Source of the DNA: Terrisporobacter glycolicus ATCC 14880 = DSM 1288
Lineage (GTDB): Bacteria > Bacillota > Clostridia > Peptostreptococcales > Peptostreptococcaceae
Assembly: GCF_036812735.1 (NCBI RefSeq)
Contig: NZ_CP117523.1
Coordinates: forward strand, 496,001 to 560,000
Direction: 5' to 3'
Length of the DNA: 64,000 nt
The translations under genes were made by a program, and so were the position numbers. Of the stretch, positions 7,357-16,477 are shown in pieces (positions within the stretch are counted from its first letter, which is position 1; each line of letters opens with the position of its first letter). The notes below the pieces were generated by a model. That model searched no databases and was not told the origin of the DNA. It saw only the letters and a list, made by a program, of their open reading frames with translations.

Positions 7357-8454
7357 ATGAAAATTATTAAACGTATTTTACCTATGTTACTTATATTAAT
7401 GTTGGCTATTACAGGATGTAGCCAGACTTCCAATGAAAAAGAAAAAGATGAATCTAAAACAAAAAAAATAACAGATGTTTTAGGAAGAGAAGTAGAAATA
7501 CCTAGCCAAGCGAATTCTATTGTGGCCTTAGGTGCTGGAGCTTTAAGAATGGTATGTTATATGCAAGGAAGTGATAAGGTAGTAGGGGTAGAAAATTTGG
7601 AAAGTGAAATAGCTATTTCTAGACCATATAGTTATGTTTATCCAGAACTTGCTAAATTACCTGTAGTAGGTGAAGGAGGAAGTAATGGTAGCACTGCTTA
7701 TCAAGAAGAAATAATAAAAGCAAAACCAGATGTTATCATAGCTGCTTATGATAAAGATATGGCACAAGATCTTACTGAAAAAACTGGAGTTCCTGTAGTT
7801 GCAGTTTCTTATAACGGTATATTTGATAAAAACATGGATAAATCATTGGAATTAATAGGTGAAGTTATTGGAAAACAAGATAGAGCTAAAGAATTAATTA
7901 CATATATGGATGAATTAGAAAAAGATTTAAATGATAGAACTAAGGATATAGGTGATAAAAATAAGCCAACAGTATACACTGGTGCAGTAAGTTTTAGAGG
8001 AGAGCACGGATTTGAAGGAACTTACGGAAAATATCCTCCTTTTGAGGCAATAAATGCAAAAAATGTGGTAGATGAAACTAAGAAAGAGGGAGCTTTATTA
8101 GTAGATTTGGAAAAAGTGTCTACATGGGACCCAGATATAATATTCTTAAATCCTCAAAATATGAAATTAGTAAATAAAGATTATAAGAAAAATCCTGATT
8201 TTTATAATTCTTTAAGTGCTGTAAAAAATAAGAAAGTTTATTCTCAGCCATCTTATAACTGGTATACAACTAATGTGGAAATTGCCATTGCAGATGCTTA
8301 CTATGCAGGTTCTATAATATATCCAGAACAATTTAAAGATGTAAATGTTGAAGAAAAAGCTGATGAAATCTACCAAAAGTTTTTAGGTAAAAAGTTATAT
8401 AGTGATTTTGAAAAAGAAGGATTAGGATTTGGGCCTATTACTATTGGAGAGTGA
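7357..8454 (+). CDS. ABC importer substrate-binding lipoprotein (BtuF/FecB type)
   Basis: A 365-residue binding protein of the periplasmic-binding-protein type 2 (Fe-siderophore, cobalamin, molybdate) class. The signal peptide ends at a lipobox, AITGC, with C21 as the lipidated residue, so it sits on the outer face of the membrane. TDVLGREVEIP opens the mature domain, as in FecB/BtuF relatives. GGGGG precedes the ATG. It is followed by permease and ATPase genes, giving a full importer. Substrate could be a siderophore, a corrinoid, heme, or molybdate/tungstate as in the MolABC group; the FmdE neighbour leans to the last. Confidence 0.88.
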   Translation: MKIIKRILPMLLILMLAITGCSQTSNEKEKDESKTKKITDVLGREVEIPSQANSIVALGAGALRMVCYMQGSDKVVGVENLESEIAISRPYSYVYPELAKLPVVGEGGSNGSTAYQEEIIKAKPDVIIAAYDKDMAQDLTEKTGVPVVAVSYNGIFDKNMDKSLELIGEVIGKQDRAKELITYMDELEKDLNDRTKDIGDKNKPTVYTGAVSFRGEHGFEGTYGKYPPFEAINAKNVVDETKKEGALLVDLEKVSTWDPDIIFLNPQNMKLVNKDYKKNPDFYNSLSAVKNKKVYSQPSYNWYTTNVEIAIADAYYAGSIIYPEQFKDVNVEEKADEIYQKFLGKKLYSDFEKEGLGFGPITIGE

Positions 8455-8458
8455 TTGG

Positions 8459-9529
8459 ATGTTAGCAATTAAACAGCATGGAGTATTAAATGACTATAAT
8501 CAGTATGTTTATAAAAAAAGATTAATATTATTTATTATATTTTTACTTACTGCTGGAATGGGACTATATGCAATCAGTGTTGGTTCATCTAATTTGTCTG
8601 TAATAGAAGTAATAAAAACTCTTGTAGGACAAGGCAGTAAACAGAGTAATATGCTTTTATACAATATAAGATTACCACGAGCTGCTATGGCAATAGTATC
8701 TGGAGTAGGATTGGCTATTACAGGATGTGTAATGCAAAGTATTTTGAAAAATCCTTTAGCATCAGCATCAACATTAGGAGTATCTCAAGGAGCAGCTTTT
8801 GGAGCAGCTCTGGCTATTGTATATTTTGGAGCAGGTTCTATACAAAGCAATACAGCGGATGCTGTAGCAATAAGTAATCCTTATATGACAAGTATATGTG
8901 CTTTTATTGGATCTATGGGAGCTACAGCTGTTATTTTATTACTTTCTAGATTTAAAAAAGTAACTCCTGAAACAATGGTCCTTGCAGGCGTTGCCATAAG
9001 TTCATTATTTTCTGGAGCGACAGCTTTAATTCAGTATTTCGCCAATGATGTTCAGGTTGCAGCTATAGTATTTTGGACTTTTGGAGATTTAGGAAGGGCT
9101 TCATGGAGAGAAATATTAATTGTAACGGTAGTATCTGGACTCGCACTTATATATTTTATGTACAATCGTTGGAACTATAATGCATTAGAAAGTGGAGAGC
9201 AAACAGCAAAAGGATTAGGAGTAAATGTACCGACTATGAGAATTGTAGGTATGGTAATAAGCTCTTTGACAGCATCGGTTATTGTGTCTTTTGTTGGAAT
9301 AATTAACTTTATAGGTTTAATAGCGCCTCACATAATGAGAAAATTTGTAGGAAACGACTATAGATATTTAATACCTGCATCAGCCATATTGGGAGCATTC
9401 TTATTGTTATTTAGTGATACTATAGCTAGGATGGTTATATCTCCAATTATTTTACCAATAGGAACAATAACATCTTTTATGGGAGCACCACTATTTTTAT
9501 ATATTTTATTTAAAGGGGTTGAAAAATAA
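8459..9529 (+). CDS. ABC importer permease (FecCD/BtuC family)
   Basis: A 356-residue polytopic membrane protein with about ten membrane segments. Typical family stretches are visible: RLPRAAMAIVSGVGLAITG near residue 73, NPLASASTLGVSQGAAFG, and GLIAPHIMRKFVGNDYR near residue 290. The start at 8459 follows GGAGAG by 7 bases, and the gene begins 5 bases after the binding-protein gene. It overlaps the ATPase gene by one base, so the three are translated together. It forms the channel of the importer, probably as a homodimer. Confidence 0.9.
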   Translation: MLAIKQHGVLNDYNQYVYKKRLILFIIFLLTAGMGLYAISVGSSNLSVIEVIKTLVGQGSKQSNMLLYNIRLPRAAMAIVSGVGLAITGCVMQSILKNPLASASTLGVSQGAAFGAALAIVYFGAGSIQSNTADAVAISNPYMTSICAFIGSMGATAVILLLSRFKKVTPETMVLAGVAISSLFSGATALIQYFANDVQVAAIVFWTFGDLGRASWREILIVTVVSGLALIYFMYNRWNYNALESGEQTAKGLGVNVPTMRIVGMVISSLTASVIVSFVGIINFIGLIAPHIMRKFVGNDYRYLIPASAILGAFLLLFSDTIARMVISPIILPIGTITSFMGAPLFLYILFKGVEK

Positions 9530-10284
9530 TGATAAAAATAGATTCCTTAAAATTTTCATACAAACATAATGCTAAGATTTTAGATGATATAAAGTTTGAT
9601 GTGGAAAATGGAGAGTGCATAGCAGTACTTGGTAATAATGGAGCAGGAAAAAGCACCATGCTAAAATGTTTAAATAGAATAATTTCTCCACAACAGGGAA
9701 GTGTTTATGTGGAAGAAGAAGATGTGCTTCAGCTCAAACAAGGAGATATTGCAAAAAAGATAGCTTATGTAGCTCAAAAAAACGAAGCCACTAAATTTAC
9801 TGTATTTGATGCTGTATTATTGGGGAGAAAGCCCTATATAAAAGTTAGCGAAACTAGAGAAGATATAGAAATAGTTGAAGATGTAATAAAAAGAATGGGG
9901 TTAGAAGATTTTTCATTAAGATATTTAGATGAACTTAGTGGAGGAGAGTTACAAAAAGTAATGCTAGCGAGAGCTTTGGCACAACAGCCTAAGGTTTTAT
10001 TACTAGATGAGCCAACAAGCAATTTAGATTTAAAAAATCAACTTGAAGTATTGAAAACTGTTAATGAGATAGCTCATGAAAATAATATTTCTGTAATAAT
10101 TGTAATACATGATTTAAATTTAGCATTAAGATATTGTGATAAATTCATATTTTTAAAAGATAGAAAAATATATAATTATGGCGGCATAGAGATAATGTCT
10201 CCTGAAAATATTGAAGAGGTATATAAGGTACCTGTAGAAGTAAAAACTTATAATAATAAAAGTATAGTTATACCTTTAATATAA
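9529..10284 (+). CDS. ABC importer ATP-binding protein (FecE/BtuD type)
   Basis: A 251-residue ATPase that powers the BtuC-type permease. Walker A GNNGAGKST is at residues 35-43, the signature LSGGELQK near residue 137, Walker B VLLLDEPTSNLD near residue 157, and the switch histidine in VIHDLN near residue 190. Its start codon overlaps the permease stop (TAATG). It is the last gene of the five-gene operon. About 210 bases without a gene follow; they hold an imperfect hairpin at 10331-10358 lacking a T-run, so the operon end is not clearly marked. Confidence 0.92.
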   Translation: MIKIDSLKFSYKHNAKILDDIKFDVENGECIAVLGNNGAGKSTMLKCLNRIISPQQGSVYVEEEDVLQLKQGDIAKKIAYVAQKNEATKFTVFDAVLLGRKPYIKVSETREDIEIVEDVIKRMGLEDFSLRYLDELSGGELQKVMLARALAQQPKVLLLDEPTSNLDLKNQLEVLKTVNEIAHENNISVIIVIHDLNLALRYCDKFIFLKDRKIYNYGGIEIMSPENIEEVYKVPVEVKTYNNKSIVIPLI

Positions 10285-10497
10285 AAATTAGTTAAAAATA
10301 TTGTATTATGAGGTAAAAATTATGTTTATACTAAACTTAATATTTTATTAAGATTTAGTTAATAAATGGATAAGTCTAATAGTGTAAAATAAAAGTGTAT
10401 TAATTAGGAAATATAGTTATAATTAATACTTATAAATAAAAAGTATAATATTCTTCAGCATTTGGTGACTGTAGAATACTATATAAGGAGAGACAGT

Positions 10498-11655
10498 ATG
10501 AAACATAATATTAAGATTTTTTTCAGCATAATTTTATTAATTTTACTTTTAGGAATGATAGGTGCAATAGGACTTAATAAGCTATTTAATACAGAATATA
10601 GCTCATTAAATGACATGGATAAGAATATGATAAAGCAACTATCACAAGTTTATAAAACATATGATAATAATTCGAAGGATATATGGAAAGAAGGATATAA
10701 TTTTAATAATATACCACTTGTATTAACTCCAGTAAACAAGGATAGAGGAATGTTACATGCATACTCATATGTTGTAGGAGTTGATAAATTAGAAAATTCA
10801 ATATTCTCTAAAAAAATAGAAGTTCCTAAAGAAATGAATTTACCACCTATTTATAGAGTATCCTTCTTATCTCCATATCTACTTAAGACATGGATGCCAG
10901 TAAATTTTCTTTTTTCAGAGATAGGAAATCAACATGTTACTCTTTTTAAGTATAATCCTTTGAATGCTAAAACAATGAATACAGAAAAGTCATTTAAATA
11001 TTTTTTAATGCATGAAGTATTTCATGAATATAGACAAGTGCATCTGTGGAAAAATGTAGATAACTTATCTTCTAATATTTTTATAGACAAAAGAAATAAA
11101 GATCAATATCAACTTTTATTATTAGAGTTTTCTATTTTGGACAAAGCTAATGAAATAAGTAATAGAGATGAATTAATAAATGTTTTAAATGATTATGTTA
11201 CAGTAAGAGAACATCGTTACGATAAATTTCCAGATATGAAGCAAGAAAAGCAAGTTGAAACATTAGAAGGATGTGCTCAGTATGTAGAATATAGCTATGC
11301 TAGTTTAGTTGGAGATACTGTAAAGCCACCATTCACTGTAGATGGAAAAGTATTAGGATTTAAAGATGTATTTACTAAAGAAACATTAGATAATTTTGTT
11401 AAAGGTTCTGGACTAAATGGATTCATGGATAAAAACTTATATTACTATGTAGGTTCATTAGAAGGAGTGCTTTTAAATAAGTTACATATTAATTGGAAAG
11501 ATAGGGTAGAAAGTAATGAATTAATTTATGATGTCATGAAAGAGGAAATATATAAACTGGCAAATGGCAAAGTAGACAACATCGACCATATTAAAAATGA
11601 ATATGATTATAATAATTTCAGTGATGAAGCAGAAGTTATTATAAATAATTTATAA
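10498..11655 (+). CDS. Membrane-anchored HExxH metallopeptidase-like protein
   Basis: A 385-residue protein that I cannot place in a named family. The start at 10498 follows AAGGAGAG by 6 bases. One N-terminal membrane segment (about residues 6-28) would leave the rest outside the cell. The extracellular part contains HEVFH at residues 172-176, the zinc-binding and catalytic motif of zincin peptidases, and an EGCAQYVEY segment with E257 that could supply the third zinc ligand as in gluzincins. It is a single-gene unit with its own terminator. A role as a surface protease is inferred from the motif only. Confidence 0.75.
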   Translation: MKHNIKIFFSIILLILLLGMIGAIGLNKLFNTEYSSLNDMDKNMIKQLSQVYKTYDNNSKDIWKEGYNFNNIPLVLTPVNKDRGMLHAYSYVVGVDKLENSIFSKKIEVPKEMNLPPIYRVSFLSPYLLKTWMPVNFLFSEIGNQHVTLFKYNPLNAKTMNTEKSFKYFLMHEVFHEYRQVHLWKNVDNLSSNIFIDKRNKDQYQLLLLEFSILDKANEISNRDELINVLNDYVTVREHRYDKFPDMKQEKQVETLEGCAQYVEYSYASLVGDTVKPPFTVDGKVLGFKDVFTKETLDNFVKGSGLNGFMDKNLYYYVGSLEGVLLNKLHINWKDRVESNELIYDVMKEEIYKLANGKVDNIDHIKNEYDYNNFSDEAEVIINNL

Positions 11656-11690
11656 GCTAAAGGTTTATACCTTTAGCTTATTTTTTATTT
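11653..11690 (+). terminator. Rho-independent terminator
   Basis: An 11-bp perfect stem (TAAGCTAAAGG with CCTTTAGCTTA, 6-base loop) followed by six T. The left arm includes the stop codon of the metallopeptidase-like gene. Confidence 0.9.
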
Positions 11691-11830
11691 TACAGAAAAT
11701 ATATAAAAATCATATTAACCAATAATTAACAAAAAAAGATAAAACCTTACAAGAATTTAATATATACCTAACATTTGATTGTTAACATATAAATGTAATA
11801 AAAATATTGCATGGGAAAAGGGAATTAAGT

Positions 11831-12406
11831 ATGAAAAAGAATATAATAAAAAATCCTTTAATAGCTGCCGCAAGATCTGAGAATCTAGATAAAGCTGTAA
11901 GATCTAATGTTTCAGCAGTTATATTAATGGAAGTAAAATTAAGTTACTTAATAAAAGAAGAATTTAAGAAAAATAATGACAATAAACCTATATTTATACA
12001 TTTTGATTTATTAAGAGGTCTTTCAAATGATGTTGAAGCAGTAAGGTTTATTAAAGATAATATAAACCCAAAGGGAATAGTATCAACTAAAAGTACAGTA
12101 TTAAATGCTGCTAAAAAAAGAGGGCTAATGACAATACAACGAATATTTTTAATCGACAGCAAATCTCTGAAAAATTCTATAGCAAGTATTATAGAAAATG
12201 ATCCAGATATGGTAGAAGTTATGCCTGCTTTATGTGGAGAAATTGTAAATAAATTAAAAAAAGAAATAAATAAACCAATTATTCTTGGTGGATTGATAGA
12301 TAAAGAAGAACAAATCATTGAAGGCTTAAGATGTGGGGCTGATGCCATATCATTTAGTAAGGAAGCATTATGGAATATGAAAATAGATAAGGAAATAATT
12401 CAATAA
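11831..12406 (+). CDS. glpP: Glycerol-3-phosphate-responsive antiterminator GlpP
   Basis: A 191-residue cytoplasmic RNA-binding antiterminator that senses glycerol-3-phosphate. Whole-length similarity to GlpP is clear: NPLIAAARSE near the start, FIHFDLLRGL, GIVSTKS, IQRIFLIDS, VEVMPALCGE and PIILGGLI in family order. I start it at 11831, after AAAAGGGA, rather than at upstream non-ATG codons. It heads a region encoding a glycerol-3-phosphate-type ABC importer, which is its likely target, probably by way of the 155-base leader that follows it. Confidence 0.92.
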   Translation: MKKNIIKNPLIAAARSENLDKAVRSNVSAVILMEVKLSYLIKEEFKKNNDNKPIFIHFDLLRGLSNDVEAVRFIKDNINPKGIVSTKSTVLNAAKKRGLMTIQRIFLIDSKSLKNSIASIIENDPDMVEVMPALCGEIVNKLKKEINKPIILGGLIDKEEQIIEGLRCGADAISFSKEALWNMKIDKEIIQ

Positions 12407-12562
12407 AAATTATACGGATAGATTTATTTAGCGAAGACATCTCTTTGGTCACATGAGCAAAGCGAATTTTATGATTAGTGGTGGAGACTGGAGAAAACCG
12501 TTAATTGTGAAATAAGTAAGAGAGGAGGTTAACTTTACAATTTTTAGTTAAAGGAGTTTTGC
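12407..12562 (+). promoter_or_regulatory. Leader between glpP and the HAD/ugp-like genes, possible GlpP target
   Basis: This 156-base stretch codes for nothing visible but is less AT-rich than other gaps. It contains AGACATCTCTTTGG, GGTGGAGACTGGAGAAAACC, a GAGGAGG that is not followed by a start codon, and a TTAACT/AGTTAA hairpin just before the real ribosome site. There is no clear terminator. Its place after glpP and before uptake genes makes it a candidate GlpP-binding leader. Confidence 0.4.
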
Positions 12563-13360
12563 ATGAGTATAAAAATGGTAGTATCCGATTTAGATGGAAC
12601 TTTATTCAATAGTGACTGTGATGGATATGAGGTATCAAAAGAACTTATATCTAACGTGGAAGAATTTAAAAGCAAGGGAAATATATTTACTATAGCTACA
12701 GGAAGACCTATAGAGACAAGTATAGAAGTAGCTAGAAAAGTAGGTATTAATGCACCTTATATAACTTATAACGGAGCTAAAATAATAGATATAAAAGGAA
12801 GAAAAATTTATTCGGAGGTTTTTTCATTAACTGAAATATTATCTTTTTTAAGAAAAATTGAAAAATTTGGTGCTTCAATAATATTTTATGTTAATGGGAA
12901 AGTGCTTTGTTTCAAATATACAGAAAGAATTGCTGTATATGAGAAAAAAGAAATTACAAAGTGTGAAGAAGTAGATGAATCTTTGTTTGAAACGGATATA
13001 AAAGTAAACAAAGTATTAGTAATTGGAGATGTAAAACGATACAAGAAGGCTTGGAGCAATCTAGATATCTCCATAAGAGAGAAATTTAAGTATGTGATTT
13101 CGGAAGACGATTATTTTGAAATAGTTCAAAGTAATATATCAAAAGGAAAAGCATTGAAGATATTAAAAGAACATTTAAGCATAGAAAATCTGGAGATCAT
13201 AGCTATTGGAAATCATATGAATGATAAAGAATTGATTGAAGTAGCTGATATTGGTTTTGCTGTTAACAATGCAGTAGATGATCTAAAAGAAATAGCCGAT
13301 TATATAACAAAAGAAGATTACGAGAATGGTGTTATAGAAATACTAAAAAAATTCATGTAA
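12563..13360 (+). CDS. HAD-superfamily Cof-type phosphatase
   Basis: A 265-residue cytoplasmic phosphatase of the Cof/HAD-IIB group. Motif I DLDGTLF is at residues 9-15, motif II TGRP near residue 50, a C2-type cap occupies the middle, and motif IV AIGNHMNDKELI is near residue 215. Such enzymes dephosphorylate sugar phosphates or similar compounds. AAAGGAG precedes the ATG. It lies 17 bases ahead of the ABC importer binding protein and so is probably cotranscribed, which suggests it acts on an imported phosphorylated compound. Confidence 0.9.
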   Translation: MSIKMVVSDLDGTLFNSDCDGYEVSKELISNVEEFKSKGNIFTIATGRPIETSIEVARKVGINAPYITYNGAKIIDIKGRKIYSEVFSLTEILSFLRKIEKFGASIIFYVNGKVLCFKYTERIAVYEKKEITKCEEVDESLFETDIKVNKVLVIGDVKRYKKAWSNLDISIREKFKYVISEDDYFEIVQSNISKGKALKILKEHLSIENLEIIAIGNHMNDKELIEVADIGFAVNNAVDDLKEIADYITKEDYENGVIEILKKFM

Positions 13361-13377
13361 TAATTAGGAGAGAGAAA

Positions 13378-14676
13378 ATGAATAAAAAATTAGTTAAAAT
13401 ACTTTCTTTAGTTAGTGTATTATCATTATTTACTGTTGGATGTAATAATGGTGGAAGTAGTGCACAATCATCTGATAAAAAAGTAAAAATAGAGTACTGG
13501 CATGTGAATGCTGAAACTCAAGGTGGCAAAAGTGTAGATAAATTAGTTGAGGAGTTCAACAAACAAAGTGACACAGTAGAAGTAGTAGCTAAATACAATC
13601 CAGATATGTATAAGGGATTATTACAAAACTTTCAAGCTGAAGCAGCAACAGGCTCTACACCAGATTTAATACAAGTTGGTTGGTCATTTTTAGATTATTT
13701 TTCAAATAATTTCGCATACACAAAATCTCAAGACATAATAGATAAATATTTTCCAGAGGATAAAACATTTTTAGAAGATAACTTCTTACCAAATATTTTA
13801 GATCTTGCTAAAAACAGTGAAGGAAGTCAAGTTGGTATACCTTATTCTTTAAGCACACCAGTATTATACATAAATAAAGATATATTAAAAGAATGTGGAT
13901 TGGATGAAAATGGTCCAAGAACTTGGGAACAAGTTCAAAAATTTGCTAAAACGATAAAAGAGAAATCTAAAAAATACGGTGTTTATATACAAGAACCAGC
14001 TGATAACTGGGCGACACAAGCTTTATTAGAAAGTAACGGAGCTAGGATGATAGCTGATGGAAAAGCGACATTTGCATCTGAAAAAGGTATAGAAGCATAT
14101 GAAGCTTATGCAGATATGGTTAAAAATGAAGAAGCATTACATATATCGTGGGATGAAGGTGTTCAATCGTTTATAAATGGTGAAGTAGGTATGTTATATA
14201 CCACAATTGCAAGAAGAGCAAGTATACAAGAAGGTGCATCTTTTGATGTGGCAGCAGTTAATTCACCAGTTTGGGAAGGTGAAGATGTAAGATTACCAGC
14301 AGGTGGATGTTTCCTTGCAATTACAGCCCAAGATGAAGAAAAGCAAAAAGCAGCATGGGAATTCCAAAAATACTTATATAATGTAGAGTCTATGGCTGAA
14401 TGGACTATAGGAACTGGTTATGTGCCTCCAAGAAAAGATGTGGCAGAAGCTAAAAACGGATTAAAAGATTTCTTAAAAGAAAATGAAATGATGAAAGCAG
14501 CTACAAGTCAAATAGAAGGTGTTGTATCTTGGACATCTTTCCCGGGAGATGCTGGTCTTGAAGCAGAACAAATATTGTTAGATACAAGAGATCAAATTCT
14601 AGGTGGCAAAATATCAGCTAAAGATGGATTAACAGATGCACAAAATAAAATTAATAAATTACTAGAGAAACAATAA
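13378..14676 (+). CDS. Ugp-like ABC importer substrate-binding lipoprotein
   Basis: A 432-residue family 1 extracellular binding protein. The signal peptide ends in FTVGC with C22 as the lipid anchor. EYWHVN early in the mature part, PDLIQVGW near residue 98 and IPYSLSTPVLYINKD near residue 160 are typical of UgpB-class sugar or glycerol-3-phosphate binders. It is followed by two permeases and an ATPase, giving a full importer. The GlpP gene upstream favours glycerol-3-phosphate or a glycerophosphodiester as the substrate; a sugar cannot be excluded. Confidence 0.87.
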   Translation: MNKKLVKILSLVSVLSLFTVGCNNGGSSAQSSDKKVKIEYWHVNAETQGGKSVDKLVEEFNKQSDTVEVVAKYNPDMYKGLLQNFQAEAATGSTPDLIQVGWSFLDYFSNNFAYTKSQDIIDKYFPEDKTFLEDNFLPNILDLAKNSEGSQVGIPYSLSTPVLYINKDILKECGLDENGPRTWEQVQKFAKTIKEKSKKYGVYIQEPADNWATQALLESNGARMIADGKATFASEKGIEAYEAYADMVKNEEALHISWDEGVQSFINGEVGMLYTTIARRASIQEGASFDVAAVNSPVWEGEDVRLPAGGCFLAITAQDEEKQKAAWEFQKYLYNVESMAEWTIGTGYVPPRKDVAEAKNGLKDFLKENEMMKAATSQIEGVVSWTSFPGDAGLEAEQILLDTRDQILGGKISAKDGLTDAQNKINKLLEKQ

Positions 14677-14687
14677 AATTCATTTTG

Positions 14688-14720
14688 ATAAAAGGTAGAA
14701 AAATAATTTCTACCTTTTAT
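14688..14720 (+). terminator. Intercistronic hairpin after the binding-protein gene
   Basis: A 14-bp perfect stem (ATAAAAGGTAGAAA with TTTCTACCTTTTAT, 5-base loop) lies between the binding-protein gene and the first permease. The right arm carries only four T, so it may be a partial terminator or an mRNA-stabilising hairpin that keeps binding protein in excess of permease. Confidence 0.6.
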
Positions 14721-14748
14721 TATAAAGATATAAATAAGGAGACATTAA

Positions 14749-15651
14749 ATGAGTAAAAAAAGAAGTATTTACAAAATCAAAGATAAATTAACTCCCCACT
14801 TGCTTATATTGCCATCAATTTTAGCTTTTGCATTATTTATGTTTTGGCCATTAATCAGAACTATATATTTAAGTTTCTTTTCATGGAATATGGTTAAACC
14901 AACAAAAATTTTTGTAGGATTAAATAATTATATTGAAATATTTAATAATCCTCTAACTTATAAAATTATGGGAAATACATTTTTATATATATTAATATTA
15001 CTTTTAATAAACTTTGTGGCTCCATATATACTATCATTTATACTTTCTGTAGTAATAACAAAGGCAAAAGGATTCTATAAAAGTATTATATTTCTACCAA
15101 GTGTAATTTCTTTAGTAGTAGGTTCTATATTATATCTATGGATTCTTAATCCTATTTCTGGACCAGCAGCAGTAATTGCAAATTGGTTTGGAATAACATT
15201 ACCTGTATGGACCAAAACAGACGGATTAGTAATAGTCATATTAAGCATAATTACAAGTTGGAAAATTTTTGGATATAACTTTATTGTTGTTCTGGCTGGG
15301 GTATCAGGTGTATCTAATGAAGTTATAGAGGCAGCAAAACTAGATAACATTCCAATGTATAAGATATTCATAGACATAATAATACCAATGAGTAGTGCAA
15401 CAGGAATTTACGTATTGATTATGACGATAGTTCAAGGATTACAGTATGTGTTTACTCCTATAAAAGTTATTACTCAAGGCGGGCCAAACTATGCAAGTTC
15501 CAATGCTATTTATAATGTTTATCAAGAAGCTTTTGTATTATATAAGACGGGCACAGCATCGGCATTTGCAATAATAACGATGGCATTATTCATAGTATTG
15601 TTAATTTTAGAGTTCAAGTATGTAGAAAAAGGAGTGCACTATGAAAACTAA
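14749..15651 (+). CDS. Ugp-like ABC importer permease 1
   Basis: A 300-residue inner-membrane permease of the MalF/UgpA type with six membrane segments. The cytoplasmic coupling loop reads EVIEAAKLDNIPMYKIF near residue 188, a recognisable EAA motif in which the usual glycine is asparagine. AAGGAG precedes the start. The 3' end overlaps the second permease by 11 bases, pointing to coupled translation and a heterodimeric channel. Confidence 0.9.
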   Translation: MSKKRSIYKIKDKLTPHLLILPSILAFALFMFWPLIRTIYLSFFSWNMVKPTKIFVGLNNYIEIFNNPLTYKIMGNTFLYILILLLINFVAPYILSFILSVVITKAKGFYKSIIFLPSVISLVVGSILYLWILNPISGPAAVIANWFGITLPVWTKTDGLVIVILSIITSWKIFGYNFIVVLAGVSGVSNEVIEAAKLDNIPMYKIFIDIIIPMSSATGIYVLIMTIVQGLQYVFTPIKVITQGGPNYASSNAIYNVYQEAFVLYKTGTASAFAIITMALFIVLLILEFKYVEKGVHYEN

Positions 15652-16468
15652 ATTCAATTCAGAAACAAAATATCACATAATTTTAGGTATATTTGTGATA
15701 ATATCCCTTTTTCCAATAATATTTGCCATATCAAGTTCATTTAAAAGTTTAGGAGAAGCATACAATAATGTATTGGGGCTTATACCAAACGAACCAACAT
15801 TAAACAACTATATAGAAGTATTTAAAAGACTACCTTTTATAAATATAACAGGAAATACTTTTTTTATAGCTACAATGGTTACATTATTTAAGGTTACAAC
15901 ATCTGTTTTAGCAGCATATGCATTTGTATACTTTGATTTTAAATATAAAAATATTTTGTACTTTGTAATAATAAGTACCATATTCATACCCTTTACGGTG
16001 ACTATGATACCAAATTATTTAACCATATCTCAGTTAGGTTTGAGAGATAGTTTATGGGGAGTTATATTACCTCAGCTAAGTGATGCCACAGGAATATTTT
16101 TACTTAGACAGTCTATGAAGACTATACCTAAATCGCTTATTGAAGTTACAGAAATAGAAAAGATAAGTCATTTTAAAAGAATGAGAGATATTATAGTTCC
16201 AATGGTCAAACCAGCAATAATTTCAACAGGAATAATGTTCTTTATAAACTCTTGGAATGAGTATGTTTGGCCAGTATTAATATTAAAGACTAAGGAAAAC
16301 TTTACGCTACCTTTAGCCCTGCAGCTATTTATAAGTGCAGAAGGAGGAACTGATTTTACTGTGGCAATGGCAGTATCAGTTATAACAATGATAATACCTT
16401 TAATACTATATATAATATTCCAAAAACATATTATAAATACTTTTACATCATCTGGAATAAAGGGATAG
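15641..16468 (+). CDS. Ugp-like ABC importer permease 2
   Basis: A 275-residue inner-membrane permease of the MalG/UgpE type with six membrane segments. AAAGGAG lies inside the end of the upstream permease gene, and the two genes overlap by 11 bases. Its coupling loop reads LIEVTEIEKISHFKRM: the conserved EAA..DG core has become EVT..EK, an unusual change at the site that contacts the ATPase. The rest of the protein, including NSWNEYVWPVL, is normal for the family. Confidence 0.9.
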   Translation: MKTKFNSETKYHIILGIFVIISLFPIIFAISSSFKSLGEAYNNVLGLIPNEPTLNNYIEVFKRLPFINITGNTFFIATMVTLFKVTTSVLAAYAFVYFDFKYKNILYFVIISTIFIPFTVTMIPNYLTISQLGLRDSLWGVILPQLSDATGIFLLRQSMKTIPKSLIEVTEIEKISHFKRMRDIIVPMVKPAIISTGIMFFINSWNEYVWPVLILKTKENFTLPLALQLFISAEGGTDFTVAMAVSVITMIIPLILYIIFQKHIINTFTSSGIKG

Positions 16469-16477
16469 GAGAGAATT

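Noticed and set aside
11944-12348. Minus-strand frame of 134 codons opposite glpP
   Set aside because: The plus strand clearly encodes GlpP; the antisense frame has no start signal or family match.
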